A stretch of DNA of 64,000 bases, taken from positions 310,001 through 374,000 of the forward strand of contig NZ_JAQISN010000005.1 of NCBI RefSeq assembly GCF_037450285.1, written 5' to 3'. Below, one piece after another: positions 43,139 to 50,119 of this stretch. Position 1 is the first letter of the stretch, and each line of letters starts with the position of its first letter. The translations under genes were made by a program, and so were the position numbers. The stretch comes from Erwinia sp. SLM-02. Its GTDB lineage: Bacteria; Pseudomonadota; Gammaproteobacteria; Enterobacterales; Enterobacteriaceae. The notes below the pieces were generated by a model. The model was not told the origin of the DNA. It saw nothing but the letters and a program-made list of their open reading frames with translations, and did no database searches.

Positions 43139-43804
43139 ATGTCGTTAATCGTTCGAAAAACCACCCATCTGGCGATCTTCGCCTCCCTCGCCCTGCTGGC
43201 CGGATGCTCAGGCTCCTCGCCGAATAAGTACGCAGGGCTGGACTCTTCCTCGCGATTAACGCCCAATCCGTCCGAGGACAGCGACAGGATCCCGTTTAAA
43301 TACGCGTCCCCGGTGGACTGGAAGAAGTACAGCAGCATCAATATCGAACCCGTGACGATTTATCAGGGCAGCGATGGTCAGTTCAATGACGTTGAACGCG
43401 CCGACCGCAAACAGCTTGCGGACTATATGCAGAAAAAATTCAGTGAGGTGCTGGGTAAAAAATTCCGGGTTGTCTCTGATAATGCACCCGGCACGCTGAA
43501 GTTAAAACTCACCCTGACCGGCGCGGACACCACCCCGCAGGTTATCGGCACCTTCACCAAGTTCGACCTTGCCGGCGGTCCGTACAATATCGTGCAGTCG
43601 GTGAGAGGAGGACGCGGCCTGATGAGCGGCTACGTGAACTACGCGGTGGAGCTGCATGACGCCATAACGGATGAACTGCTGCTGGCCTATATCGCCGAAC
43701 AGTATCCGAATGCGATGAACGTGGGGGCAACCTTTGGCGCACTCAGCGCGGCGGAAACGGGCATTGATAAAGGTGCCGACCAGCTGCTGGAAAAATTACA
43801 GTGA
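43139..43804 (+). CDS. DUF3313-family lipoprotein
   Basis: A 221-residue lipoprotein: signal peptide with lipobox LALLAGC (Cys near residue 23), then SGSSPNKYAGLDSSSRL and a DUF3313 domain with FKYASPVDWKKYSSINIEPV and ending ETGIDKGADQLLEKL. Function of the family is unknown; members are envelope lipoproteins in Pseudomonas and enterobacteria. The ATG at 43139 has AAAGGAG 8 bases upstream; an in-frame GTG at 43130 overlaps that site. The stop overlaps the GTG of the next gene (GTGA), so the two proteins are made together. A TetR-type operator lies in the promoter. Confidence 0.86.
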   Translation: MSLIVRKTTHLAIFASLALLAGCSGSSPNKYAGLDSSSRLTPNPSEDSDRIPFKYASPVDWKKYSSINIEPVTIYQGSDGQFNDVERADRKQLADYMQKKFSEVLGKKFRVVSDNAPGTLKLKLTLTGADTTPQVIGTFTKFDLAGGPYNIVQSVRGGRGLMSGYVNYAVELHDAITDELLLAYIAEQYPNAMNVGATFGALSAAETGIDKGADQLLEKLQ

Positions 43805-44571
43805 GCGCGATAAAACCCGCCCCTCCTGCCGTGTTTACTTTCACCGTGGGGCTACTACTGGGCACGGTGACGCTTTCAACCTGCCAGGCAACGGACCTGT
43901 CTCTGGGCCTTGCCGCGGCGGGTTTTATTGTTCCTTATAAAGATACGCCCGTTAAAGTCATGCCGTTACCGGCCGTGGGTTACGAAGACGGCACGCTTTT
44001 CTGGCAGGGAGCGCGAGGCGGGTTTCATGTTGTTGAAAACAGCTCGCACCGCCTCGATTTTTATCTGGGTGTCGATCCCCGCCAGTTCCGGCCGCAAGAC
44101 AGTACGGACTGGCTGATCAGGCAGTTGAACAAACGGCGGATTGGTGTCGCATCCGGCCTGGCCTACACGCTGACCACCCGGGCGGGAGATTTCAGCACCT
44201 CGCTGGAACGGGACGTCATTAATCACAGCGATGGCATGTCGGTGGAAGCGGCCTGGTCGTACACCCTGCGGCAGGATCGGTGGTCGCTGATCCCGGCGGC
44301 CGGAGTGCGGTGGGATAACGGAGCGCAAAACCGTTACTACTACGGCATCAGCGAGGAGGAGTCCCGGCGCAGCCACCTTGCCGAGTGGCATCCCGGGGAT
44401 GCGTTTACGCCGTGGCTGGGGCTGAGCCTGCGCTACGCCCCAGGCGACCAGCTGTTGACGTATATTTCCGCACAGTATGAACGACTGCCCGATGAGGTCA
44501 GACACAGCCCGATGAGCGATCGCGACAGCGCAGCCATCATCACGGCCGGCTTCAGTTACCGATTTCTTTAA
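43801..44571 (+). CDS. MipA/OmpV-family outer-membrane protein
   Basis: A 256-residue outer-membrane beta-barrel protein. An N-terminal signal (PPAVFTFTVGLLLGTVTLST, cleaved near CQA) is followed by SLGLAAAGFIVPYKDTPVKVMPLP, the typical MipA/OmpV start, and by NRYYYGISEEESRRS, a hallmark segment of the family; the last residue pattern FSYRFL suits BAM recognition. MipA is a scaffold between MltA and PBP1B in E. coli; other members are regulated by two-component systems. It starts at GTG 43801 overlapping the upstream stop. A good terminator follows. Confidence 0.88.
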   Translation: MSAIKPAPPAVFTFTVGLLLGTVTLSTCQATDLSLGLAAAGFIVPYKDTPVKVMPLPAVGYEDGTLFWQGARGGFHVVENSSHRLDFYLGVDPRQFRPQDSTDWLIRQLNKRRIGVASGLAYTLTTRAGDFSTSLERDVINHSDGMSVEAAWSYTLRQDRWSLIPAAGVRWDNGAQNRYYYGISEEESRRSHLAEWHPGDAFTPWLGLSLRYAPGDQLLTYISAQYERLPDEVRHSPMSDRDSAAIITAGFSYRFL

Positions 44572-44589
44572 TTCTGCCACCACCAGGGC

Positions 44590-44624
44590 AATCCTGCAGC
44601 GATTCTGGCTGCAGGATTTTTTTT
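44590..44624 (+). terminator. Terminator of the DUF3313/MipA operon
   Basis: Stem AATCCTGCAGC / GCTGCAGGATT with a GATTCTG loop, followed by a run of eight T. Confidence 0.93.
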
Positions 44625-44732
44625 GCCGTGTCGCCGCAAACGACAGCCGCCGGGAGGAACTCTTGTTCTCCCGGTGGCAGAGTGTGATGCGGAACGGCGC
44701 AGGTTATGGCGGGTGATAAATCTACGAGGGGA

Positions 44733-44813
44733 TCAGATGTGGCTACCGATGGAAAGGTAGCCCGAGAGCAGGAAAACGCCGGCGATAAGATAACAATTGA
44801 GCACGATTTTCAT
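44733..44813 (-). CDS. 26-residue peptide with degenerate lipobox
   Basis: A tiny ORF after the 25-residue lipoprotein in the same direction. It has one hydrophobic segment and a motif FLLSGYLS, i.e. the lipobox position of its neighbour with Tyr in place of Cys. A GGCGGG region lies 9-14 bases before the ATG. If translated it would be a membrane peptide that can no longer be lipidated. Too short for firm assignment. Confidence 0.35.
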   Translation of the reverse strand: MKIVLNCYLIAGVFLLSGYLSIGSHI

Positions 44814-44828
44814 TATTTCAAACCCGCC

Positions 44829-44906
44829 TTAAAAGAGAGACACGCAGCCGCTCAACATCAGCGCTGCGGAGAAAAGTGATACGGAAACGACGATAGATCT
44901 GAACAT
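44829..44906 (-). CDS. 25-residue mini-lipoprotein
   Basis: A tiny ORF with a good AAGGGGTG ribosome-binding site 5 bases before the ATG. It encodes a lipoprotein signal sequence (MFRSIVVSVSLF...) ending LMLSGC, a textbook lipobox, and only four more residues (VSLF). After processing it would leave a lipidated five-residue peptide, like enterobacterial lysis/entericidin-type small lipoproteins. A TetR operator lies 18-34 bases upstream, so it is probably induced with the DUF3313/MipA operon. Confidence 0.5.
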   Translation of the reverse strand: MFRSIVVSVSLFSAALMLSGCVSLF

Positions 44907-44923
44907 GGCACACCCCTTAAATA

Positions 44924-44940
44924 AACTGTACGGTTCAGTT
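44924..44940. promoter_or_regulatory. TetR operator between mini-lipoprotein and TetR genes
   Basis: AACTGTAC-G-GTTCAGTT matches the perfect palindrome at 43083-43099 at all but one arm base and the central base. It lies just upstream of the mini-lipoprotein ORF and 70 bases downstream of the end of the TetR gene on the same strand. Confidence 0.75.
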
Positions 44941-45012
44941 TACTTAAAGAGCGTAATTTGTCAATCGCCGTTTCCTTCTCTCAATCAACGTTGGGTAAGA
45001 TGAATGTCCCGG

Positions 45013-45624
45013 CTAGCAGGCACCCTTGATAAACAGCGTGACTGCCGCCGACACCATCTTCTGAATGCGGTCTTCGCTGAGGGTTTCCACCTCTCTTTTC
45101 AGCAGCAGCTCGTCTACTTCGGCTTTGACCAGTGACGTAAACTGCTTCGCCCGCAGTTCCGGTGAGCTGACGTACAGCGCCCCCTGATCCATTGATGCCT
45201 GCATAAGCACGGTCAGTGCGGCCATGCTTTCACGTACGCCGGATTCACGAAACAGCTCGCCAATATCCGAATGCCCCGCTTCACCTACAACAACGCGATA
45301 AAGCTGCATCGCCTGGCTGTCCGTCGTCAGCACGCTGAGCATCCGTCGGCCAAACACGGTGAGCTTCTCTTCCAGGCTGAGCGACGCGTTATCCTTGCGG
45401 TCCAGCTCGCTGGCGGCCTGGGTCAGATAGTGGGTGCTGTAGGTTCTGACCACGCTTTCAAACAGCGCTTCTTTGGACGGAAAGTAGTTATACAGCGTCG
45501 CCTTCGAGCCACCGGCACGCTTAGCCACTTCATTCATCGACGCACGTTCATAGCCAAACTCCTGAAACACCGCCGAGGCGGCGGCAAGAATGGCATTTCG
45601 TTTTTCATCAGTCAGTGTTCGCAT
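45013..45624 (-). CDS. TetR/AcrR-family repressor
   Basis: A 203-residue repressor with the N-terminal HTH EKRNAILAAASAVFQEFGYE followed by RASMNEVAKRAGGSKATLYNYFPSKEALF and a C-terminal ligand domain of the AefR-like type (FGRRMLSVLTTDSQAMQLYR). It reads toward the two tiny peptides. The palindrome AACTGTACnGTACAGTT found at their promoter and before DUF3313/MipA is its likely operator. TetR proteins of this type are released by small hydrophobic ligands; the target set here is envelope proteins, so an envelope-active compound may be the inducer. TTAGGAGGA lies before the ATG. Confidence 0.88.
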   Translation of the reverse strand: MRTLTDEKRNAILAAASAVFQEFGYERASMNEVAKRAGGSKATLYNYFPSKEALFESVVRTYSTHYLTQAASELDRKDNASLSLEEKLTVFGRRMLSVLTTDSQAMQLYRVVVGEAGHSDIGELFRESGVRESMAALTVLMQASMDQGALYVSSPELRAKQFTSLVKAEVDELLLKREVETLSEDRIQKMVSAAVTLFIKGAC

Positions 45625-45956
45625 CGTTTCCTCCTAAAACCGGCCTGAATGATAACAAAACCGGTGGGTTCATTAAAGGAACGGCACTGCAAACAGAGGG
45701 GGAGATCGGGGATATATCATTAAGCTTCGCGAGAGCCTTATCCCACCATCGAGAAAAGGCTCTTTTGACTACCGGGCTTAACGCTCAACCGTACTGGCTA
45801 ACTTGGCCGCAGGCGGGCGCGGCTGCGAACGCTGCCAGCCGGAGCCGTAGCAGGTATACTGCGGCGGTACGGCGACTACTACTGCTACTGTGACGTTTAG
45901 ATCGTCAACCGCAGTGTGCAATGTTGGTAAAAACGAATCACCAGGCAAGGATACCA
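45625..45956. other. Intergenic region between TetR and phosphatase genes
   Basis: About 330 bases between divergent genes. Nothing convincing was found: the open frame on the plus strand over 45615-45893 has no ribosome-binding site and unnatural composition. No copy of the AACTGTAC palindrome is present here, so the TetR gene does not seem to repress itself from this side. Confidence 0.45.
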
Positions 45957-46514
45957 ATGAACATTATTCTGATGCGCCACGGCAAACCGACGTTTAGCGG
46001 CGCGGCAAAAGTCACGTCACGGGAAATGGCAGACTGGGTTAAACAGTACGATCTCTCGGATACGCGTGGTGACATACCGCCGCAATCAGCCATCGCCTTG
46101 AAAAATACAGGGCCGATCGCCATCAGCAGCCCGCTACCCCGGGCCATTTCCTCCCTTCAGGCCCTCGGCTGCGAGCCGGTGCTGGTCGACGAGGTATTTA
46201 AAGAGGCAGATTTACCGATTTACGCGCTGCCCGGCGTTCGGCTTTCCCCCTTTCACTGGGCGGTGGCTTATCGCCTGCTGTGGCTTTGCGGATTTGCTCG
46301 CAATGTTGAATCGCTGAACATGGCGAAAGTGCGTGCGGCCAGCGCGGCGCGAAGGCTGGTCGATCTGGCGAAGGAAAGCAATCGCCCCGTACTGCTGATG
46401 GGGCACGGCATTATCAACCGGCTGATCGCCCGCGAGCTGAAGTCGCTGGGCTGGCAGGAGGTCAGTCGGCCCGGGAAAGGGTACTGGGGAGCGGGGATTT
46501 ATCGGGTTCGGTAA
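45957..46514 (+). CDS. Histidine phosphatase-superfamily protein
   Basis: A 185-residue protein beginning MNIILMRHGKPTFSG, with the RHG catalytic motif at residues 7-9, a second conserved region ISSPLPRAISSLQAL (the R of the phosphate pocket) and LLMGHGIINRLIARELK with the second catalytic His. This is the phosphoglycerate-mutase/SixA-like fold; the substrate cannot be told. The ATG follows AAGGAT. It stands alone with no co-directional partner. Confidence 0.83.
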   Translation: MNIILMRHGKPTFSGAAKVTSREMADWVKQYDLSDTRGDIPPQSAIALKNTGPIAISSPLPRAISSLQALGCEPVLVDEVFKEADLPIYALPGVRLSPFHWAVAYRLLWLCGFARNVESLNMAKVRAASAARRLVDLAKESNRPVLLMGHGIINRLIARELKSLGWQEVSRPGKGYWGAGIYRVR

Positions 46515-46692
46515 GGATTGTGGCATTTCGGCAGATGAATCGATTGATTGAAATGCCCGTCAATGCCCGACTGAACATCATTGTGCTGAAGATAGCGATG
46601 TTCATTTTTTAGATCGGTAATCAACACCTGTTCATCTCCGCCTGGGAAGCCTGTAGTGAAGTAAACTGACGCCCAATATAACGGGTGTTAAA

Positions 46693-46728
46693 GCAGGTTC
46701 AGGGTTAACCAGTCGATCCTGAACCTGC
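46693..46728. repeat. Inverted repeat in intergenic region
   Basis: GCAGGTTCAGG and CCTGAACCTGC pair perfectly around a 14-base loop. No T-run follows on either strand. It could be a terminator remnant for the phosphatase gene or an RNA-level structure. Confidence 0.5.
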
Positions 46729-47043
46729 GTAAGATCGTACCGGATATGACGCCAGCCCCCCGAAAGCATCAGACACTCACCACACTCGTTATGCCCCCCG
46801 CCATTCTCGCGATGATGAAAGCAGGTTCTTTCTGCCTGTCATAATGGATTTGTGCTTCAAAAAAGAAACTCAAGTCCCTTTCGAAACAGCGATCCCGCTG
46901 AAGTTTTGAAAATGTGTTGTAGCCTTCTGCACTGTCCACCGCAGCATCATGCCTTTGTTGAAAGGGAAATGACCACGACCGGTCAAAAACCGAACACTAA
47001 CGATTCTACCCATCAGGTTGCTATTTTTGTGAAATGCATTATG

Positions 47044-47057
47044 ATTGACTAATCACT
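47044..47057. promoter_or_regulatory. TetR operator in front of the TetR gene
   Basis: ATTGACTAATCACT matches 11 of 14 bases of the perfect palindrome ACTGACTAGTCAGT at 47663-47676, and lies 16 bases before the TetR ATG, so the repressor probably controls itself. Confidence 0.65.
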
Positions 47058-47073
47058 CAGCTAAGGATGTTTT

Positions 47074-47637
47074 ATGGCTCGCCCATTAGATCAGGAAAAA
47101 CGTACTGCCATTCTTGATGCTGCGCTTCGCATTATTGCCAGTCAGGGCCTTGGCGCCACCACGTCACTGATGGCGAAAGAAGCGGGCGTTTCAACGGGCT
47201 CTCTGTTTACCTATTTCCCGGATAAGCTGACGCTGCTCAACCAGCTTTACCTGCACATTAAAAGTGAAGTCGCCAGTGCCCTGCTTGAAGGGTTTCCTCT
47301 TCAGAAGAACATCAGGGAAAAGAGTTTTCATGTCTGGCAGTCTTATATCCGATGGGCATGTGCTAATCCTGAAAAGCGTTCGACACTGCAGCAGCTGAGT
47401 GTCTCCCGTAGCGTAACGGAACAAACGCGCCGGCAGTCTTCCGACATGTTTGACGCTGTCAATCAGATGCTGGCTGAGTTAGGGAAATCAGATTCAGGCC
47501 GGAGTGTGGCGTTTGTAACTGCAGTGATGGCCTCACTGGCTGAGACAACAGTGGATTTTTCTTTGAGCGAGCCGGAAAACACTGAGAATTACACCCGTGA
47601 TGGATTTCAGATGTTCTGGCAGGGACTGGGCTTTTAG
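47074..47637 (+). CDS. TetR-family repressor of the aldehyde dehydrogenase unit
   Basis: A 187-residue TetR protein. The HTH is EKRTAILDAALRIIASQGLG then ATTSLMAKEAGVSTGSLFTYFPDKLTLL; the C-terminal half (AEQTRRQ.., TAVMASLAETTVDF) is a ligand-binding domain of unknown specificity. AAGGATG precedes the ATG. It is followed by an aldehyde dehydrogenase gene in the same direction with a perfect palindrome between them, and a related site lies before its own start. It is probably a repressor that responds to an aldehyde or another electrophile. Confidence 0.87.
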   Translation: MARPLDQEKRTAILDAALRIIASQGLGATTSLMAKEAGVSTGSLFTYFPDKLTLLNQLYLHIKSEVASALLEGFPLQKNIREKSFHVWQSYIRWACANPEKRSTLQQLSVSRSVTEQTRRQSSDMFDAVNQMLAELGKSDSGRSVAFVTAVMASLAETTVDFSLSEPENTENYTRDGFQMFWQGLGF

Positions 47638-47662
47638 CCCATCCTCATGAAACATTAAATGA

Positions 47663-47676
47663 CTGACTAGTCAGTT
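47663..47676. promoter_or_regulatory. TetR operator in front of the aldehyde dehydrogenase gene
   Basis: ACTGACTAGTCAGT is a perfect 14-bp palindrome located 66-79 bases before the dehydrogenase ATG, where the promoter is expected. Confidence 0.78.
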
Positions 47677-47741
47677 TCATATTCCGGAGCCGTTTTTTAA
47701 GCAGCCGGATACACCACCCACCACTCCAGCGAGGAGAACTC

Positions 47742-49154
47742 ATGAAGCATATAACGCAACACTATATTGGCGGGAAATTTGTTGATTCAGTCGGCCAGGA
47801 GAAGTTTGATCTTGTTAATCCGGCAACAAACGAACTTATCGGCTCCGTGCTGTTGGGTAACGAAGAAGATACCCGGCAGGCGATCGCTGCAGCAAAGGAC
47901 GCATTCCGTACCTACTCCCTGACCACGCCAGCTGAGCGTGCCGGTTTTCTTCAGCGCTTCCACGATGCGGTAGCCGCACGGGCGGATGAACATGTACAGG
48001 CCCTCGTCCAGGAATATGGCGGACCGGTGCAGATGGCGCAGTTCCTCGTCAAAGCCTCCTGCGACGCTATTCTGAGCGTAAAAGAAAGTCTGAAAGACGT
48101 CCCCTTTAAAAAGATGGTCGGCCAGGCTGAAGTGTCTTTGCACCCCGTCGGTGTGGCAGGGCACATCACGCCATGGAACGCCAACATCATGTACTTCTGT
48201 AACAAGGCCGCAGCCGCGCTGGCAGCAGGCTGCACCGTGGTGACAAAACCCAGTGAAATGAGTGCCCTGCAGACTCAAGTATTAATGGAGTGCGTGGACG
48301 CCGCAGGTCTGCCTGACGGCCTTATCAACATCGTTAATGGTCGCGGTGACGTGGTCGGCGTGGAACTGACGACCAACCCCGACGTCGCTAAAATTTCCTT
48401 TACCGGCTCAACGGCCGTCGGCAAGAGCATAGCCGCTCGCGGCGCCGATACGTTGAAACGCGTGACGCTTGAACTGGGCGGTAAATCAGCGCATATCGTT
48501 CTGGAAGATGCTGACCTGAACAAAGCACTGCCATTTATCCTTCAGTCAGGATTCATGAACAGCGGTCAGGCCTGCATTGCAGGCACGCGAATTCTGGTGC
48601 CGGAAAGCCGCTATGATGAAATTACCACAGCACTGAAGCAGGCGGTTGAACATATCAAGGTCGGCCTGCCTCAGGAGGCTGATACAGCGGTGGGTCCCCT
48701 GGTCTCCCGGACGCAGTTCAAGCGAGTGCAGGGCTATATTGAAACCGGTATTCAGGAAGGCGCTGAAATCCTTGCCGGGGGCCCGGGATATCCTGCCGGG
48801 CTGGAAGGCGGTAACTTTGTAAAGCCAACGATTTTTATTAACGTGACCAACGACATGTCCATCGCCCGTGAAGAAATTTTCGGACCGGTGCTATGCGTTA
48901 TTGCTTATAAAGATGAGCAGGAAGCTATCGCGATTGCTAATGACTCACCCTATGGCCTGGCTGGCTACGTCAGTGGCGAAGATGCCGCCCGCGCGAAGAG
49001 GGTCGCAGAACAGATGCAGACTGGCGCGGTTTCGATCAATGCGTTTGCGCACACGCCATTTGCTCCATTCGGTGGCGTGAAGCAGTCGGGCATCGGAAGA
49101 GAGAACGGCCCTTACGGCATTCAAAGTTACCTGGAATATAAGACGATAGCGTGA
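47742..49154 (+). CDS. NAD(P)-dependent aldehyde dehydrogenase
   Basis: A 470-residue member of the ALDH superfamily. The nucleotide-binding motif FTGSTAVGKSIAARG, the catalytic Glu in RVTLELGGKSAHIVLED and the catalytic Cys in SGFMNSGQACIAGTRI are all present, with PWNAN near residue 145 and EEIFGPVLCVI near 380. It oxidises an aldehyde to the acid. A GAGGAGAA site precedes the ATG. The closest general class is broad-specificity ALDH; the substrate is unknown. Control by the upstream TetR repressor is supported by the palindromes. The 3' hairpin separates it from the epimerase-like gene. Confidence 0.9.
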   Translation: MKHITQHYIGGKFVDSVGQEKFDLVNPATNELIGSVLLGNEEDTRQAIAAAKDAFRTYSLTTPAERAGFLQRFHDAVAARADEHVQALVQEYGGPVQMAQFLVKASCDAILSVKESLKDVPFKKMVGQAEVSLHPVGVAGHITPWNANIMYFCNKAAAALAAGCTVVTKPSEMSALQTQVLMECVDAAGLPDGLINIVNGRGDVVGVELTTNPDVAKISFTGSTAVGKSIAARGADTLKRVTLELGGKSAHIVLEDADLNKALPFILQSGFMNSGQACIAGTRILVPESRYDEITTALKQAVEHIKVGLPQEADTAVGPLVSRTQFKRVQGYIETGIQEGAEILAGGPGYPAGLEGGNFVKPTIFINVTNDMSIAREEIFGPVLCVIAYKDEQEAIAIANDSPYGLAGYVSGEDAARAKRVAEQMQTGAVSINAFAHTPFAPFGGVKQSGIGRENGPYGIQSYLEYKTIA

Positions 49155-49199
49155 AGCAACTCCCGGGGGCTGTTTCTGTAATAAATGTAACAGCCGAGC

Positions 49200-49231
49200 G
49201 CCCCTTCAGGTCTTTGATTGCCTGAAGGGGC
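49200..49231 (+). terminator. Hairpin after the aldehyde dehydrogenase gene
   Basis: Stem GCCCCTTCAGG / CCTGAAGGGGC with a 10-base loop, then ATTTAT. GC-rich stem but poor T-run; partial readthrough into the next gene is likely. Confidence 0.65.
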
Positions 49232-49263
49232 ATTTATACGAAGTCAAACAGTCAGGATTCATT

Positions 49264-49938
49264 ATGAACATTTTAATCTATGGCGCTTCCGGTATGGTCG
49301 GCCAGGGCGTGTTACGCGAGTGTCTGAAAGCAGGTGATGTGGAAACAGTCACTGTCATTGTTCGTTCTCCCCTGACGGAGAAGCACCCCAGGCTTGTACA
49401 GGTGGTCACTGATGACCTCATCTCACCCTTGACTGACGCAAATGCGTCTAAAAAATGGGATGCCTGTTTTTTTTGTCTCGGTGTCAGTGCTTCCGGCCTG
49501 TCAGAGGAGGAATACTGTCGCCTTACATATAAACTGACGCTTGACGTCGCCGCTCATCTGGTGCGCTTAAACCCTGCCATGACCTTTATTTATGTCTCAG
49601 GTGCAGGGACCGACAGTTCTGAAAAAGGGAAAAGCATGTGGGCAAGAGTTAAGGGCAAAACTGAAAATGCCCTGCTCAGGCAGGGCTTTGCAACCGCATT
49701 GATGTTTCGCCCGGCAATAATACAGCCGCTTAACGGTATCCAATCCAAAACTGCTGCCTACAGAATTTTTTATAGTGCCCTGGGACCGTTCTTTTCATTA
49801 CTTAAACGCCTCTTCCCGGACAGCATTCTTACCACTGAAGAAATGGGTAAAGCAATGCTGAATGCTGCCCGCTATGGCTTCGATAAGCCTGTGCTGGAAA
49901 AGCAGGATATCAGCCGAATCGCCAGAAGATATCGTTAA
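49264..49938 (+). CDS. NAD(P)-binding epimerase-like (atypical SDR) protein
   Basis: A 224-residue Rossmann protein. MNILIYGASGMVGQGVLREC carries the GxxGxxG signature; a YVSGAGTDSSEKGKS segment replaces the usual YxxxK, and K in RVKGKTENALL may serve as the lysine, as in TIP30/YwnB-like atypical SDRs. The catalytic role is uncertain; some family members are NAD(P)-dependent reductases, others regulators. It follows the ALDH gene in the same direction and likely belongs to the same TetR-controlled unit, perhaps for detoxifying the same compound class. Ribosome-binding site is weak (AGGATTC). Confidence 0.8.
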   Translation: MNILIYGASGMVGQGVLRECLKAGDVETVTVIVRSPLTEKHPRLVQVVTDDLISPLTDANASKKWDACFFCLGVSASGLSEEEYCRLTYKLTLDVAAHLVRLNPAMTFIYVSGAGTDSSEKGKSMWARVKGKTENALLRQGFATALMFRPAIIQPLNGIQSKTAAYRIFYSALGPFFSLLKRLFPDSILTTEEMGKAMLNAARYGFDKPVLEKQDISRIARRYR

Positions 49939-50119
49939 ATCCTGTGGATTCATTTTGCTCAGCGGAAAAGTCGTTCAGGCTTCAATAAAGTGCGTTCGAT
50001 GTAAATGAATACATTCTTAAGCTACAGCCACACACTTTTTAATGAATCGATTTCACCAGGATAAAGTCATGTTAGTCCCCCAGGGCGGCCCATCAGGCCG
50101 CTTCACCGTTGAGGAGGGA

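Larger units (their letters stand above)
46515..47073. other. Intergenic region before the second TetR gene
   Basis: About 560 bases. It holds an 11-bp inverted repeat at 46693-46728 and the promoter and operator of the TetR gene near its right end. The short open frame over 46852-47052 has no ribosome-binding site or recognisable product. AT content is higher at the right end. Confidence 0.45.

Noticed and set aside
45615..45893. 92-residue plus-strand frame after the TetR start
   Set aside because: No start context or family resemblance; composition not protein-like.
45790..45910. Possible leader peptide/attenuator (runs of ACT codon-like triplets)
   Set aside because: No consistent ORF with a ribosome-binding site and no terminator-antiterminator pair could be drawn.
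46852..47052. 66-residue plus-strand frame before the second TetR gene
   Set aside because: No ribosome-binding site and overlaps the putative TetR promoter region.
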